Assembly: GCA_019454045.1 (NCBI GenBank)
Contig: SKCR01038124.1
Coordinates: forward strand, 175,923 to 239,922
DNA length: 64,000 nucleotides
Direction of reading: 5' to 3'
Source of the DNA: Zanthoxylum bungeanum
Taxonomy: Eukaryota > Streptophyta > Magnoliopsida > Sapindales > Rutaceae
Shown piece after piece: positions 20,295 to 34,207 of the stretch. The notes beneath the pieces were generated by a model. It was not told the origin of the DNA. It did no database searches and was given only the letters and a program-made list of their open reading frames with translations. Within the stretch, counting starts at the first letter, position 1. Each line of letters starts with the position of its first letter. Made by a program: the position numbers and the translations under genes.

Positions 20295-22007
20295 TCATTC
20301 CAACGAGAGTTCCACCTCAGAGAACGTTATCACCTGCAAAGCTTCCTTCGGTACCAACCCTACGAACATTGCGGGGTTGGCATCCTCTGGTACCATTATC
20401 TTACTCAAAACCTCAACCATGGCATGCCTGTGCTCCTGAGATGCACACAATAACTCACAAATGCTCATCTGTGCTCGCGTATTCTTCAACTGACGCATCA
20501 CTACATCTCCCTCAGTATTACCCGTATTCTCTGCCACTTCTCTTCCTTTTGCCAACACTTCATTTCCTTTCTCCGCTACATCACCGTAAAAATGCCCACT
20601 GCGTGTCATCCCTTTACTCCCTCTTCATCACTGCTCGAGAAGTTCTCCCAGAAATTTTTTCCCTGCTCCGTCTCATCCTCACTACTGCTATCCCAAATCC
20701 CCATGCAAAAGGCTTGGCGGTCAAAGGTTTGTAGGACAAGGCTTTCCGGTAGGCCGGAGCTAATCATGTAGGTGGGTGGTGGAACAGAGTGATATTTGGG
20801 TAGGGGGTTTCTCTGTGTGTTGGGTTGTTCTTTTTCTGGGTCGGGTATTTTGTGGGAGTCGATGAGGTCTTGGATTTCATGTCTTAGGTGGGCGCAGTTG
20901 TCGGTGTCATGGCCTTTTTGCCGGTGGTAATGGCAATATAGGTTCATGTTGAGGTGTGGTGGTGGAGGGTTGGGAAGTGGTCTAGCTTCTAAGGGTTTTA
21001 GGAGTCCATGTCACTTCAACTTCTCAAGCACCTTAGACAAAGGCTTACCCAGGTTAGAAAATTGCCTATTCCTGATTGCTGCAACTTCAGCAGAAGCGGG
21101 CTTAGTTCCTGAAGGTCCCCCAACGGTCCTCCTATTCATGCCATAAAACTTCATGTTCTCGGCTTCTTCCTCCTCAATATCCATAACGATCTCCCTCAAC
21201 TGTCGGAAATCACCAATCATGGAGGTCATCCTCCTCAGCTTGCCATAAATAGAGGGCTTAGTACCCTTGATGATCATCTTGATCTGGTCCTTTTCCGAGG
21301 GTCGAGTCTGCATCTTCAAAAGATGGCTCCTCCAGCGATCTCTACATAGTCCTTGAAGCTCTCCTCCGGCTTCTGTTTGGTATTCTCCAAGTCGCGAAGC
21401 TACAATTCGATCTCCAAATCTGTGACATACTGATTCAGAAAGGCCTCTGCCAATGCCCTCCAATCATCATTGACCTTCCTCTCAAAGTCGTGATACCACA
21501 CTACGGGTGCTCCCTCAAGCGACATCTCAAACATCTTCTGAACCTGACGCTTCGACAAACCCACCGAACTCATCAGGGAACATACTGTCGAATATGGACC
21601 CTCGGATCCCCGTTCCCGTTGACCTTGACTATGTCGGGCATCTTGAACTTAGAAGGCAACTGTTCCTCAAAATTCATCGCCTCGTAGTCTAGCAAGTCCT
21701 CATGCTTACCCCTCAACTTGCGGGTAACTGACTCTACCTGATCCCTGAGTTTCTACAACTCGGCCTGAGACCCGGCTACCCTTCCAGCGGAATACTCAGC
21801 CATATCATCATCAAAAGCATGGATCTCATCACTCATCCTGTTCGGAGGCTCTTCACGCCTGATATTATCAGAACTTCCTGCCCCTCATGCACAGGGCACT
21901 GCCATATTGGCCACAGCGGCGGTAGAATCTTATAGCTGCTCGGTAATCTTACTGAGATTAGTCTCTAACTGATCCATGCGAGAACCCTCGTTGTCTGACT
22001 CACTCAT
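20295..22007 (-). pseudogene. Gy-1 gag with CHYHRQKGHDTDNC zinc-binding motif, fragmented
   Basis: An ATG at 22005-22007 begins a gag-like frame (MSESDNEGSRMDQLE). It is broken by stops, continues through 21011-21463 (capsid region, KMQTRPSEKDQIKMIIKGTK, LRRMTSMIGDFRQL) and reaches 20606-20947, where NLYCHYHRQKGHDTDNCAHL is the gag zinc motif usual in Tat elements. 20295-20609 is the region before protease. Confidence 0.85.
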
Positions 22008-22038
22008 GTTCGCTAACAGTCTTTTGACGAGTCTTCAT

Positions 22039-24044
22039 TGTTGGTGTTCTACGGTCCAAAGGATCGAATAATCAAGCATAAAACACATGTGAATACAAAA
22101 AGGAGTTGCGGAATACTCACAATGATCGGTTGAGACGATGCCGGTGATGAACAAAAAAACTTTTCTGCTCCTCCAAGGCTCGGCAGTGGGCTGTTTTTGG
22201 TCTTCAAAAATCGGCCATGGACTCCATTAAAGCTCCAAGCTTTTGATGATGGTGATTTCATGCTCATGAAGTTAGTTCCCTATCACCTTTGTATGAACTC
22301 ATTTGAGTGCTAGCTCTTGATGATTTTGCCACAAAATCACCTAGCTTCTTCTCCTTCCATTCACGGCATTGGCAGAAAACATAGAGAAAATCAGTCCAAG
22401 ACCGTGAGAGAGAGAGGAGGGAAAAGAGAGAGAGATGGAAAATGTGTATTAGATAATTTTTTTCCAAAAATAATTAAACATATACCAATTATTTGATTTT
22501 CAAAAAGTCAAACAAGTACAAGCTTTAAAAGCTTATCCATCTACCACCATCAATCAATCAAGTGACAACTTGTCAAATCACTCAAAGTGACATGTGATTT
22601 GACGCTTGATGTGACTAATGATTTGACGCTTGATTTGACTTGCGTACCATACTCGAATTCGAAATGCGAATGCGCTCGCAAACAATCCCGGGCTCGGGTT
22701 CGCTAATTCCAAATTAACGAATTTTCCGTTGCGACGTAATTAAATGATTATGCCTAGCAAATCACAATTCACGTCGCTAATGAATTAATTCTAAATTAAC
22801 TCGTTCGCCCGAATTAAAATCTAATTTTAATTCCGCGACGAAATCCAATTTCGTTTAATATATCGAATATATTAATTTATCGATTAATTCCAAATTAATC
22901 TTATCTCTCTTTTAATAATATTTTATCCTAGATAAAATATCTCCGCAATTAATCCCAGATTAATTTTCTCTCTCATCTTATTAATCCCAGATTAATTAAA
23001 GTGTGAGTCATACGTCATCGGTGAATCTTTGGGAAGCGACCCATGAGATCCCCGGATATGTTGGCAGTAAATTTGGTCGTCGGACTATCGGAACATGTAA
23101 GTACCTCGTACTACGTTTGTATCGATTTACAAGACAAGGTTGGCTTCTAGCAAAACGCCATGCCTACCCAATTCTCCAGAAACATGCTTACAGGAATAAG
23201 CGATCTATATCAGGCGTAGTATACGTAGTATTGCGTATTTCGATCCAGTATCGGATGTCACGTGCTAGGCCTGGGGCTAGAATTGTGTCTGCCCCGTACG
23301 AAGCACATATCGGATCTCTGGTAACTAGTCTCTATATCGGATAAACATGACCTTGTCATTTTATCCCGATGACTGCAGTACATAAGAGAACCAGTACCGT
23401 ATCCTACGTGACCATCATCTCCATATGACTGGAGTGATACTTCCGTCTTGACATCACACCCAACACACTACGATTCTCAATATACCCAGCAGAGGCGTAC
23501 ACATAACCTGTTAAAGCCCTGGACGACCAAAACCAAAGTATATTGATTGTCACAAGTATTAGCGGTGAAAGTCTCAGGTTAAGACCAAATACACCTACCC
23601 CGATTTCGGACTTCCATAGACATATAGTCATACTACCAATGGAATTCCGAGGGGGTCTATCCAGAGCGAAGCTGTTTCCCGTACCATCGGTAAACACAAC
23701 CTCCTATTACACTTGCATGAGTATCCTATACCCAAATATATGAGAACTATGTCGTTATGCCCTCATAACGCGCACAAGTGTAATACTAGTCTTTTACGCA
23801 TTGTCGATGTCCAATCTCGATAATACTCTGACTAGGGATATTTACTGATTTATCCTTCGTGGATTGATACTGTCTCATATCATCTCAATCCAGGAACAAA
23901 TCATAAGGACCTCCTATCATTTATACATCTTGGTGATCTAATCACAAATGATAAGAGAGCAATCTCCTTTGTCACATAGTTAATTTGTACAACAACATCA
24001 TGATCTGTACAAATAGTGACGCTATGGGTCATAATTGTCCAACA
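22039..24044 (-). repeat. copia-2 3' LTR
   Basis: Direct repeat of 32211-34202. On the plus strand it starts TGTTGGTGTTCTACGG and ends GTCCAACA. Confidence 0.93.
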
Positions 24045-27000
24045 ATCTCCCACTTGGCCTATAGCAAGTCACTCGAGTGTCTTACACCCAAACTATGTAC
24101 GGTTCGCTCAAACTGATGAAAAAAGGCTTTCGTCAGCGGATTTGCATGATTATCATCTGATGCGATTTATTTGATCATCACATTGCCATGATGTATGATC
24201 CGAACGAATCAGATGATAGTCGAAGTATGTATCTGGATCGTTGATGAGACCATTAATTCTTTAGCATGTGCTGAAGCCTAGCTCAGCTGCTAACATAACT
24301 ATATCTAATCTAATTAGATTATTATCGACCCAAATGGCTTCTATTGCTGCCTCAACTGCGGCAATAACCCGCATTTGTTGTTTATTCGGTAACAGTATCT
24401 TGCTTGGAAGATTTCCAGCTCACTGTTCCATTATTCAAACTGTATAGTACCGTTTGCGACTTGCAGTCGTTTTTATCGGTTAGGAAACTTGGAGCAGTTA
24501 TCCCAGTCACTTCAAGTTCTCCATCTCCATAGTATAAGACAACATCCTTAGTTCTCTAAGAAACTAACGGATGTTCTTAACATCAATCCAGTGACTATCA
24601 CATGGATTGGCCTGATTGTGAATCCATATGCTCAAAGCGTATGAGACACTAGGTCGCGTACATTTTTCAATGTACGAGTTCTCGGAAAGTTTAACAATTT
24701 TTAGATCTATCCCAGTAGATCTTTATTCCTAGAATAAAGGTTGTTTCTCTCCAAGAATTCTACGGAGAATTTTCATGAAAGCCAAGCTTTCACCGATTGT
24801 ATTATGGGAATATCATTCCAAGAAATGACATATTATCATTATTTTATAGGACAGCCACTGTCAGTGCGCTCCCACTAACCTCCTTATATTTTCGTTTTGA
24901 ATTAAATCATAAACTATTACAATTACATCAAAACGATAATTCCAAGAACCTATGATTGCTTCAATCCAAACATGGATCGAATAACTTGCAAACCTTGTTT
25001 GCTTGTTATTGTACGAAAAAACCATCAGGATGTTGTAAACATCCTCCAAAAGGTTTCCTTTTCAGGAAAGTGATTTTCCCGTTAAGCTGTCATATTTCAT
25101 AAATGAAACATGCAGCATTAGCAAGCATTATCCAAATGGATTCATCGTGGCAACAGGTAAAAGATTTCGTTGTAATCAACACAATGTTGATAACGATACA
25201 TTTCCGCTACAAGCCTAGCTTAGTACGTTGGTATGTTGCCATCCATGTATGTCTTCCTTGAAGACTTATATAGTACCAGTAGGCACAATGCCTTGCGGTA
25301 CATCAACTAGTGTCTACACATAGTTGATTTACATGGAATCCATTTCGGACTCATGGCACTTTGCCATAATAGGGAGTCGATACCTTGTATCACTTCCTAA
25401 TACGTAGTCAGTTGGTATTCCTCAATAAGATTGATATCTTTATGAGGTGAGATCATAAACCCATACCCCATGTTGTTTTCTGACTCTCTCCGACTTACGC
25501 GGTTCTTGTGTATTCGAAGATTATTGGTATAGTTTCATCCTTGATGAACTATTTGTGTTCCATTAGGAATCGGTGCCTGGAACAGTATTACTCTGATTTT
25601 CATTGAGTTTTACTATCCTCCCACTTACCACTGCATATAGGTGTTCCTCTTAGGAAAACCGCATGGCGAGCAACAATTAAATTATTCTCTTGTGAGTTGT
25701 ATAAGTACTATACCTTGGTATCCCTGGGATAACCTACAATTGGCACTTATCCGATTTGAGTTTTAGTTTGGTATCATCCAAACATATGCCTAGCATTCCC
25801 AAATTTTCAGGAATGAGAAACCCAGTTTCTTCCCTGTTCATATCTAATATGAAATCTGTCAAACAGATTTTTATGGAACCTTATTCTAAATAAGTTATTG
25901 CACTGTTTAATGCTTATCCGTTGAAGGAAATGGTAGCTCAGAGCGACTCATGATTAACCTTATCATGTCCAACAAAATTCGGTTTCTCTGTTCGGACACA
26001 CCGTCAAATTGACGTGTTCCGGGAGGAGTCCTCATTGAAAGAATACTATACTCTTTCAAGTATATTGAGAAACTTATTGCTTAAGTATTTTCATCATGGT
26101 CTAACCGTGACGATTTAATACTTTAGCCGATCCGTCTGTCTATTTCGTGTCGAAACTATAAAAGTTTCTGATTTGTGTTTCTAAAGAAACACATAACCAT
26201 GACGATTTAAGTATTTTCATCATGGTCTAACCGTGACGATTTAATACTTTAGCCGATCCGTCTGTCTATTTCGTGTCGAAACTATAAAAGTTTCTGATTT
26301 GTGTTTCTAAAGAAACACATAACCATAATGAGATGCCACATCCTTAAAGGTCACGAAATATTCATATCCACCTCTAACCTAGCTAGATATGGGCCCACTT
26401 GCTTCACTATGAACTAGGGCTAACAGATCGGTGGCATTTGCACTTTTACCAAGTAAATAGTGTTTTAGGCACTTTGCCCAATAAACTAGATTCGTAGACT
26501 TTATTTGAATAGAATCAAATCAGTCCTAGTACCCAATCTTCGAAAGTGTGGATAAATGAGTCTTGTTTAATTGTGTCCCAGACAACAATGCCACAAATTA
26601 GTTTCTTCTGATCAAATCAGTTTGAGCTATTTTTTTGTCATGTTATATGTTTGAGATTTTATTTATATTCAAAATATAAATTCTGTTATTCACATCTAAT
26701 GTGTTTTATCTCAATATCATCTTTATAAAATAAAACACTTTAGGGTTCTAGAATATAAAGGTAAATCCGCAACGGATTAAACACTGATATATAGATAATG
26801 TTTCTAGTCAAACTAGTTACATTATAACAATTTCCAAATTTAGGTACACACCCGGAGGGTAGTTCCTAAAATCAGGTATCTACGGTTAAAACGGTGACTT
26901 TCGTCCCGTTTCCAATTCGCAGATGAATCTCAGTCTAAAGTCAGTATCCTGCTCATAACAGATTCTGAACATCAGTACATATTTATGTACCACACTAAGT

Positions 27001-28197
27001 ATTTAAAATCCAATTTCAATACTAGTAGTGAACATATTTGACAAACATATTTGAAGTCAGAGCCTTGCTCGTCTTCAATTCCTTCATGTCTGCTTTGTCC
27101 AAACGGCAGTCACGCTTCCGCGATCCTATTTGCCACATTTTAGGCAGACATTTTGGGATATGTCTTATATCTTCCTAGAAGATTATAATGATTTTACCTT
27201 TGCCCTTTTCCACACTCAGAAGCGTTCGGCCTAGCCTTGGTCTTCCGGAATGTCGAAGTAAGGTGCGACTAGCGCTACTTGCCTTATTGCAAACTTTGAC
27301 TTTGTCTCCTTGAGAATAGTCATTAACTCTCCAAGAGTTTTGTATTGCAACTTATTACTTCTAAAATCTAAGTATAGATTTATGAAGATCCTTCAATTTC
27401 AATATCATACTTTAATGATCTAATCCTTAGTTCTGATTAAGAAATTAAGGAGTCTAACTGGCAAGCTTAATGGATTAAGCACTAAAGTTATCATTACATG
27501 AATCTTCCAAAGATTATGCTCTACTATTTGCTTAACTCCGGGCTTAGGCCTAATAAGTTATTCAATCAAATAAAGTAACTTATTAGTTTCCAGGACCATC
27601 CTGAAACTTCATTCCCAATTTGAAAATAAAACCATTTAAATACATTTTCCCTAGGATTATGTTTTAAATGTCAATCTTTCAATTATATCTTGATTCTAAT
27701 AGTCCAACTATTTAATCAACGATTTCGGTACTATTTATTATAATGATTACTATTTTCCAACTATTTAATCAATTATAATTGAATTGTTTGAATACAGTCC
27801 AACTGTTAATTTAAAACAGCAATTTAAATATTAGTCCAACAAACATTTAATTTATTTGACAAATGATATTTGAATAAGCGCGTATGGCAAGTAATTAAAC
27901 GAATATTGCAAATTCAATTCTTGCCTCCCACTATTTTTCGGCGAGCCTCTAACCCTCTGTCGAGTACTCGGGAAACCGTGTTTCCTAGTGGGTTAGGATC
28001 CCGTTAAATATCACACAATCTTGACTTTGGCCAACAAATTGTATGATAATTAACTAGGTAGATCTCTAAGATCAATTGGATCCAATCCAATTCCTAGATC
28101 CAGTAGGGGACATCCAAGTCCGAAACATATATCTTATATATGCCAATATATCTAATATATTACCTAACCTTTTTCCTCAGAATCAACTAAGCCTTGG
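24045..28197 (-). pseudogene. copia-2 internal region, pol/gag remains without usable frames
   Basis: No frame longer than about 60 codons. Recognisable traces: the PPT at 24045-24057 and, on the minus strand near 27105-27150, a gag zinc knuckle interrupted by a stop and a frameshift (CLKCGK, then GSRKRDC). Since gag lies upstream in the minus sense, 24.1-27.0 kb must be former pol. A perfect 126-bp tandem duplication is at 26081-26332. Confidence 0.65.
26081..26332. repeat. Perfect 126-bp tandem duplication
   Basis: 26081-26206 is repeated directly as 26207-26332 with no difference that I can see (starting 'ttaagtattttcatcatgg', ending '..aaacacataaccatgacgat' or its variant). It lies in the dead pol of copia-2. 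Confidence 0.9.
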
Positions 28198-30421
28198 TGT
28201 AGGACACAGAACTTGACGACGCTGTTCTAGGCTTGCGGCCTAGTTGGGAGTACGGAGTAGTCCGCGGAGGAACTAAACAGGAGAAATAACACGGAGTCGT
28301 CACCCGGTGTGAACCGGGACAAAGATTTAAGGTCGCACTCACCCCTCGCAAGGGAAGACCTCAAACCGTTGGGTTCGGAATGGTCCCTTACTTATGTCAC
28401 TTGTGATGATATGATTTGTACAATAAATTAACCGAGTCTACTCAATAATCATGCTCAAATGTATTTAGATCTAACATGCATTCGCTAAATAAATCCTATT
28501 CTAAGTTTGCATGCTTGAAAGTAAGTCTTTGAATGGCAAACACGATATCACAAAATGAGCATATTGAACCATTAAATAAACGAATCACTATTCAAACATA
28601 AACCTAAACTAATCAAAATAACATGCTTAAAAATAACATAATCATGCTTAGAAATTAAATAACAAAACTAAATTAAATCATGCTTAAAATAATAAATGAA
28701 CGACCTATAAACTACAACATGCTCAAATACAAATTTGGATGAGACGAGCTATGTGTATCTTAAGTGGTACGTGGCGTTGTATCCCGAGTGCAGACCGCAA
28801 TACCGTCCATTCGGAATCAGCTACGAAATTTACGTCCGGGTTTCCATCCGATATACCACAAAAGGGAACACACATCCCGCTCATCCAACAATCACATCAT
28901 GCCTCAAACGACTCTCATACAATAATATTTCTAAAATAAATAAAATAAACGAAAGATAATAAATAAAAGGGTGCCCTCTGGTCTAACCTCTTTTTTCGTC
29001 TCAAGAAAGGGTGTTACACGTCCGTTGGAAGGGTGAATGATCCGTAACTCTTTTGGTTCACCAACTCAACGTCTTTCCTCACTGTTTTGCTGCTCGGGCT
29101 GCTGTTTTCACTCCGTTTCACTGCTATTTTGCTGCTGTTTTTCAGGCTACTGTTTTGGTTATTTTAAGGGACTGTTTGGGCGTTTTTAAGGGCTGGTTTG
29201 GGGGCAGTTTTCGTCACTGTTTTTGGCAGTTTTTGGACTATTTTTCAGTGCAGTTTTGGGACAATTTCTAGGCAGTTTGGGCGTTGATTTGAGAGTTGTT
29301 TAATGTTAGGTTATGCTTGAAGGATGAGGGGGAGTTTGTTTACTGTTTGAATGTGAATGGCGTGAATAAAGGCTATGAAGGTTGTCGAGTGCTGAAGGAT
29401 TAGGTGTGCATGGATGCTTGGGCCGTGAGGGATACGTGAGCAGTGTGGGCTGATGCGTGACTTACGTTTGTGATTGAGATTGAAAGGTAGGTGGCTTATT
29501 GTTTGTAAAGTGGCGTGACTTAGAGTGGTTTTGAGGGAGACAGGTGGCTTACGTCCTTATGAGTGTGTATCGTGAGTAGGGCAGATGGCTTATGTGAGGG
29601 CTGATGAAGACATATGGCGTGAATGGAGTTTATTTGCGTGAGAGCATGTGGCTGTTGCGTGAATGGCTTGTGAAGGTTTGCTTGTGCGTTAGTGGGGTGG
29701 AGGCTGTTGTGAGGGTTTGTTTAGTTCGCGAGTTGAGGGCTGTGTTTGAGTGGCTTTTGTGTGGCGTGAAAGGTGATTATGCGTGAAGGGTTTGTGCGTG
29801 AGTGGCTTTTTGACGTGAATGGAGGCAGTAAGTGGTTTTTGTGTTTGACGTGAATTGGAGGCTATTTGTGAGGGTTTATTCTTTGTGTTTTTTTTGTGAG
29901 AATGAGTCAGGGTTGAATGTGTGGGTTAAGGGTTCTTTTTATAGGCCAAGAGAGGGGGTTTACTTTGTTGGAGAATGAATATAATTTATGTATTAATTGA
30001 GAGATATTTTTAATTATTATGTGATAAGGAAATCTTTTAATTTGGGGAAGTGATTTATGTATTTTAGGAAAGGGATTTAATTTAATTTATGAAGGTTTAA
30101 TTTGTGTCATGTGTTTTAATTTAATTTAATTTGTTTTAATTTAATTCGTGACATGTATTTAAATGTTTTAATTATTTAATTTGTGAGATGTGTTTTAAAT
30201 ATTTTAATTATTTTTGGATGTGATTTAATGGGTTTGGTGTGTTTTAAAACAGAGGTCCAACAAGCGAACCCAAAGCGAAACAAGCGAGTTAAATCTGACA
30301 AAATACTAATTCCCAACTTTACCCTTCCAACGTCCGTTTCCCGCGGCTTTCACAACTAAAGAGGTAGTGTCTCCATACGAGACTCATCATCGGGCTTATA
30401 TGCAAAAATGCAGTGTCTACA
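28198..30421 (-). mobile_element. Solo LTR of a Gypsy element related to Gy-1
   Basis: Starts TGTAGGACACAG and ends GTGTCTACA on the plus strand, the same terminal TGTAG/CTACA as Gy-1 LTRs. Flanks CTTGG (28193-28197) and CTTGC (30422-30426) look like a 5-bp target duplication with one change. It shares the first ~200 bases, a 120-bp module (28740-28865) and the last ~120 bases with Gy-1 LTRs, but the middle is different and GT-rich. No internal region is attached, so it probably arose by LTR-LTR recombination. It interrupts copia-2. Confidence 0.8.
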
Positions 30422-32198
30422 CTTGCCTTTGGCACAACAAACTTAGAGATCCTAGTTAAGCGTGACCCATTGACCATGGAAAGCTTCGTAATCAATGTCG
30501 ATGGACAAGAAGTGGTCTTGACTTTGGCCAAAAAACCACAACTTGGACAAGACACCGATATGGAACAAAGCTCTCGTGATTCAAACACATCCTCGACGGA
30601 CAAAGGCCTTGACTTTGGCCAACAAACCAATGCCAGTCTTGGATCTTGAGTAAGAATCACTCAATGGAAGGAAAAACGCTTAATATTATTTGAGGGTTTT
30701 TCGCGTGCAAATTGGCAACCAATTTATTATCTTTGTTAAGGTCTCATCATCATACACCCTTAAACATGCATTCTAAACACATAATAAAGCGCGTATAATA
30801 AAATAATAATGATATACGGATGGATACTTAACACATTGATCCTAGATCAAATCTCTCCATTTTCTCTCTCCCGCTAGCACAAGTATTTACTTCTACCCGT
30901 TACACTACACTTCTAAATAAATCTCATTTACATTGAGGGGAATAGGTGAGAAGAGAAATACAAAGAGTATGGAGGTAATAGGCTGGACACGCAGGTCCAA
31001 TTAATAAATTCTAAATTTATTACAACAATTTCTAAAATTGCCCCACCCATCTAATATTCATCCGATATACATTATTCATGCATCGCAACCATGTATTCAC
31101 ACAAGCATGTTATCAATCAATCTAATCAAATTAATTAATCTGATAATTAATGACCATCCAATGTTCAAACAACGATTTGATTTTGCGCGAGTCAAACTCG
31201 TTTTGCGAATAAGTACTCAAAGTACGAATTCTTGAATTAAATTAAAATACAACATTAAATCCAATTTAATATGTATTTAATACTAATCCGCTATTTAATT
31301 CCAAATTAAATATTACACTTTATTAACGAACCTTTACGACTTAAATTCCAAATTTAATCGTTACGGGTCTCAAAGCCCGATTAACGTCCAACGTTAATTT
31401 AATTAAAGTCCAATGGGCTTTTAATTAATTTCTTTAAGGCGTGGACTTTTGGTCAACTTGGGTCAAACCCAATAACCAAAGCCCAATCAAGGAATAACCT
31501 CATAAGCCTAGAAATCAATTTAGGCCCATTAGGCCCAATTAAATAATTAAAAGTCCATTTGTCGCATTTGGGCTTTATGGAAGCGGTTTTGGGCCCAATT
31601 TGATCCAACCAATTTAGCCTAAACCTAACTTGGTACAACCAAGCCCAATTAGCCCATTTACAAAATTTCAAGCCCAAATCCAATTTAAGCCCATTTAATT
31701 AAACACAAAAATTCCAAATTTCATATTTAATTAAACTAAAGTGCATTGCATAATTAATTACATAAATCAACATTTCCAAATCATCAATTTACACAACTAA
31801 TCATGCTCTTTTATAATAAAACATGTCCAACATATTTTATCAAAAAATCAAACCCATATCATGTTATACAACTCTCGGCAATTAAGGGTAATTTTTTGTC
31901 CAATTCGAATTCAATCCAATTAAATCCAATTAAACATTAAATCAATATTCCCAATTGATTCCAACTCATCCAATGAATCAAAAATCAAAAAATTACCAAG
32001 ACAAATAGGGCATAGTGTATTCGACCAAGCCTCATATTTTAGGCAAATTTGTTCCAAATAATTTTTCATGAAATTGATCCAATCAATCTTCAATTAAACT
32101 ACATTTAAGCATACTAAATCATCCAATTTCATCAAATCATGCTCAAATACATTTTACCCAATTTTAACCCTAAATCAAGTTTCATGCTTTTAACAACG
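30422..32198 (-). other. copia-2 internal region, 5' leader side
   Basis: Continuation of copia-2 beyond the solo LTR. AT-rich with many repeats of 'aagcccaat' and 'ttaattaa' type; no coding frame recognised. Joins to the PBS at 32199-32209. Confidence 0.6.
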
Positions 32199-32209
32199 CT
32201 TTGATACCA
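32199..32209 (-). other. copia-2 primer-binding site
   Basis: Minus strand TGGTATCAAAGC, one change from the initiator tRNA-Met complement TGGTATCAGAGC, directly inside the 5' LTR. Confidence 0.85.
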
Positions 32210-32210
32210 T

Positions 32211-34202
32211 TGTTGGTGTTCTACGGTCCCAAGGATCGAATAATCAAGCATAAAACACATGTGAATACAACAAGGAGTTGCGGAATACTCACAATGATCG
32301 GTTGAGACGATGCGGTGATGAACAAAAAAAATTTTGGCAGTGGGCTGTTTTTTGGTCTTCAAAAATCGGCCATGGACTCCATTAAAGCTCCAAGCTTTTG
32401 ATGATGGTGATTCCATGCTCATGAAGTTAGTTCCCTATCACCTTTGTATGAACTCATTTGAGTGCTAGCTCTTTATGATTTTGCCACAAAATCACCTAGC
32501 TTCTTCTCCTTCCATTCACAGCATTGGCAGAAAACAAAGGGAAAAATCGGTCCAAGACCGTGAGAGAGAGAGGAGGGAAAAAGAGAGAGAGAGATGGAAA
32601 ATGTGTATTAGATAATTGTTTTCCAAAAACAATTAAACATATACCAATTATTTTATTTTCAAAAAGTCAAACAAGTACAAGCTTTAAAAGCTTATCCATC
32701 TACCACCATCAATCAATCAAGTGACAACTTGTCACATGACTTAAAGTGACATGTGATTTGATGCTTGATGTGACTAATGATTTGACGCTTGATTTGACTT
32801 GCGTGCCGCACTCGAATTTGAAATGCGAATGCGCTCGCAAACAATCCCAGGCTCGGGTTCGCTAATTCCAAATTAACGAATTTTCCGTTGCGACGTAATT
32901 AAATGATTACGCCTAGCGAAATCACTATTCACGTCCCTAACAAATTAATTCTAAATTAACTCGTTCGCCCGAATTAAAATCTAATTTTAATTCCGCGTCG
33001 AAATCCAATTTCGTTTAATATATCGAATATATTAATTTATCGATTAATTCCAAATTAATCATTATCTCTCTTTTAATAATATTTTATCCTAGATAAAATA
33101 TCTCCGCAATTAATCCCAGATTAATTTTCTCTCTCATCTTATTAATCCCAGATTAATTAAAGTGCGAGTCATACGTCATCGGTGAATCTTCGGGAAGCGA
33201 CCCATGAGATCCCCGGATATGTTGGCAGTAAATTCGGTCGTCGGACTATCCGAACACATAAGTACCTCGTACTGCGTTTGTACCGATTTACAAGACAATG
33301 TTGGCTTCTAGCAAAACGCCATGCCTACCCAATTCTCCAGAAACATGCTTACAGGAATAAGGGATCTATATCAGGCGTAGTATACGTAGTATTGCGTATT
33401 TCGATCCAGTATCGGATGTCACGTGCTAGGCCTGGCTGGAATTGTGTCTGCCCCATACGAAGCACATATCGGATCTCTGGTAACTAGTCTCTATATCGGA
33501 TAAACATGACTTTGTCTATTTATCCCGATGACTGCAGTACATAAGAGAACCAGTACCGTATCATACGTGACCATCATCTCCATATGACTGGAGTGATACT
33601 TCCGTCTTGACATCACACCCAACACACTACGATTCTCAATATACCCAGCAGAGGCGTACACATAACCTGTTAAAGCCCTGGACGACCAAAATGAAAGTAT
33701 ATTGATTGTCGCAAGTATTAGCGGTGCAAGTCTCAGGTTAAAACCAAATACACCTACCCTGATTTTGGACTTCCATAGACACATAGTCATACTACCAATG
33801 GAATTCCGAGGGGGTAAATCCAGAGCGAAGCTGTTTCCATACCATCGGTAAACACAACCTTCTATTACACTTGCATGAGTATCTTATACCCAAATATATG
33901 AGAACTATGTTGTTATGCCCTCATAACGCGCACAAGTGTAATACTAGTCTTTTACGCATTGTCGATGTCCAATCTCGATAATATTCTGACTAGGGATATT
34001 TAATGATTTATCCTTCGTGGATTGATATTGTCTCATATCATCTCAATCCAGGAACAAATCATAAGAACCTCCTATCATTTATACATCTTGGTGATCTAAT
34101 CACAAATGATAAGAGAGCAATCTCCTTTGTCACATAGTTAATTTGTACAACAACACCATGATCTGTCCAAATAGTGACGCTATGGGTCATAATTATCCAA
34201 CA
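32211..34202 (-). repeat. copia-2 5' LTR
   Basis: Direct repeat of 22039-24044. It lacks ~25 bases found in the other copy near 22160-22190 ('ctgctcctccaaggctcgg'). Confidence 0.93.
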
Positions 34203-34207
34203 TTCAT

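Larger units (their letters stand above)
22039..34202 (-). mobile_element. Second Ty1/Copia retrotransposon (copia-2), highly decayed inside
   Basis: Two LTRs (22039-24044 and 32211-34202) starting TGTTGG and ending CCAACA, flanked by a perfect TSD TTCAT at 22034-22038 and 34203-34207. The primer site TGGTATCAAAGC (minus strand, 32199-32209) is the initiator-Met type typical of Copia, and the PPT (CCAAGTGGGAGAT) precedes the 3' LTR at 24045-24057. It is inserted in the Gy-1 leader/gag side. LTRs look about 96-97% identical, so it is younger than Gy-1 but older than the LOG-carrying element. Confidence 0.92.
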
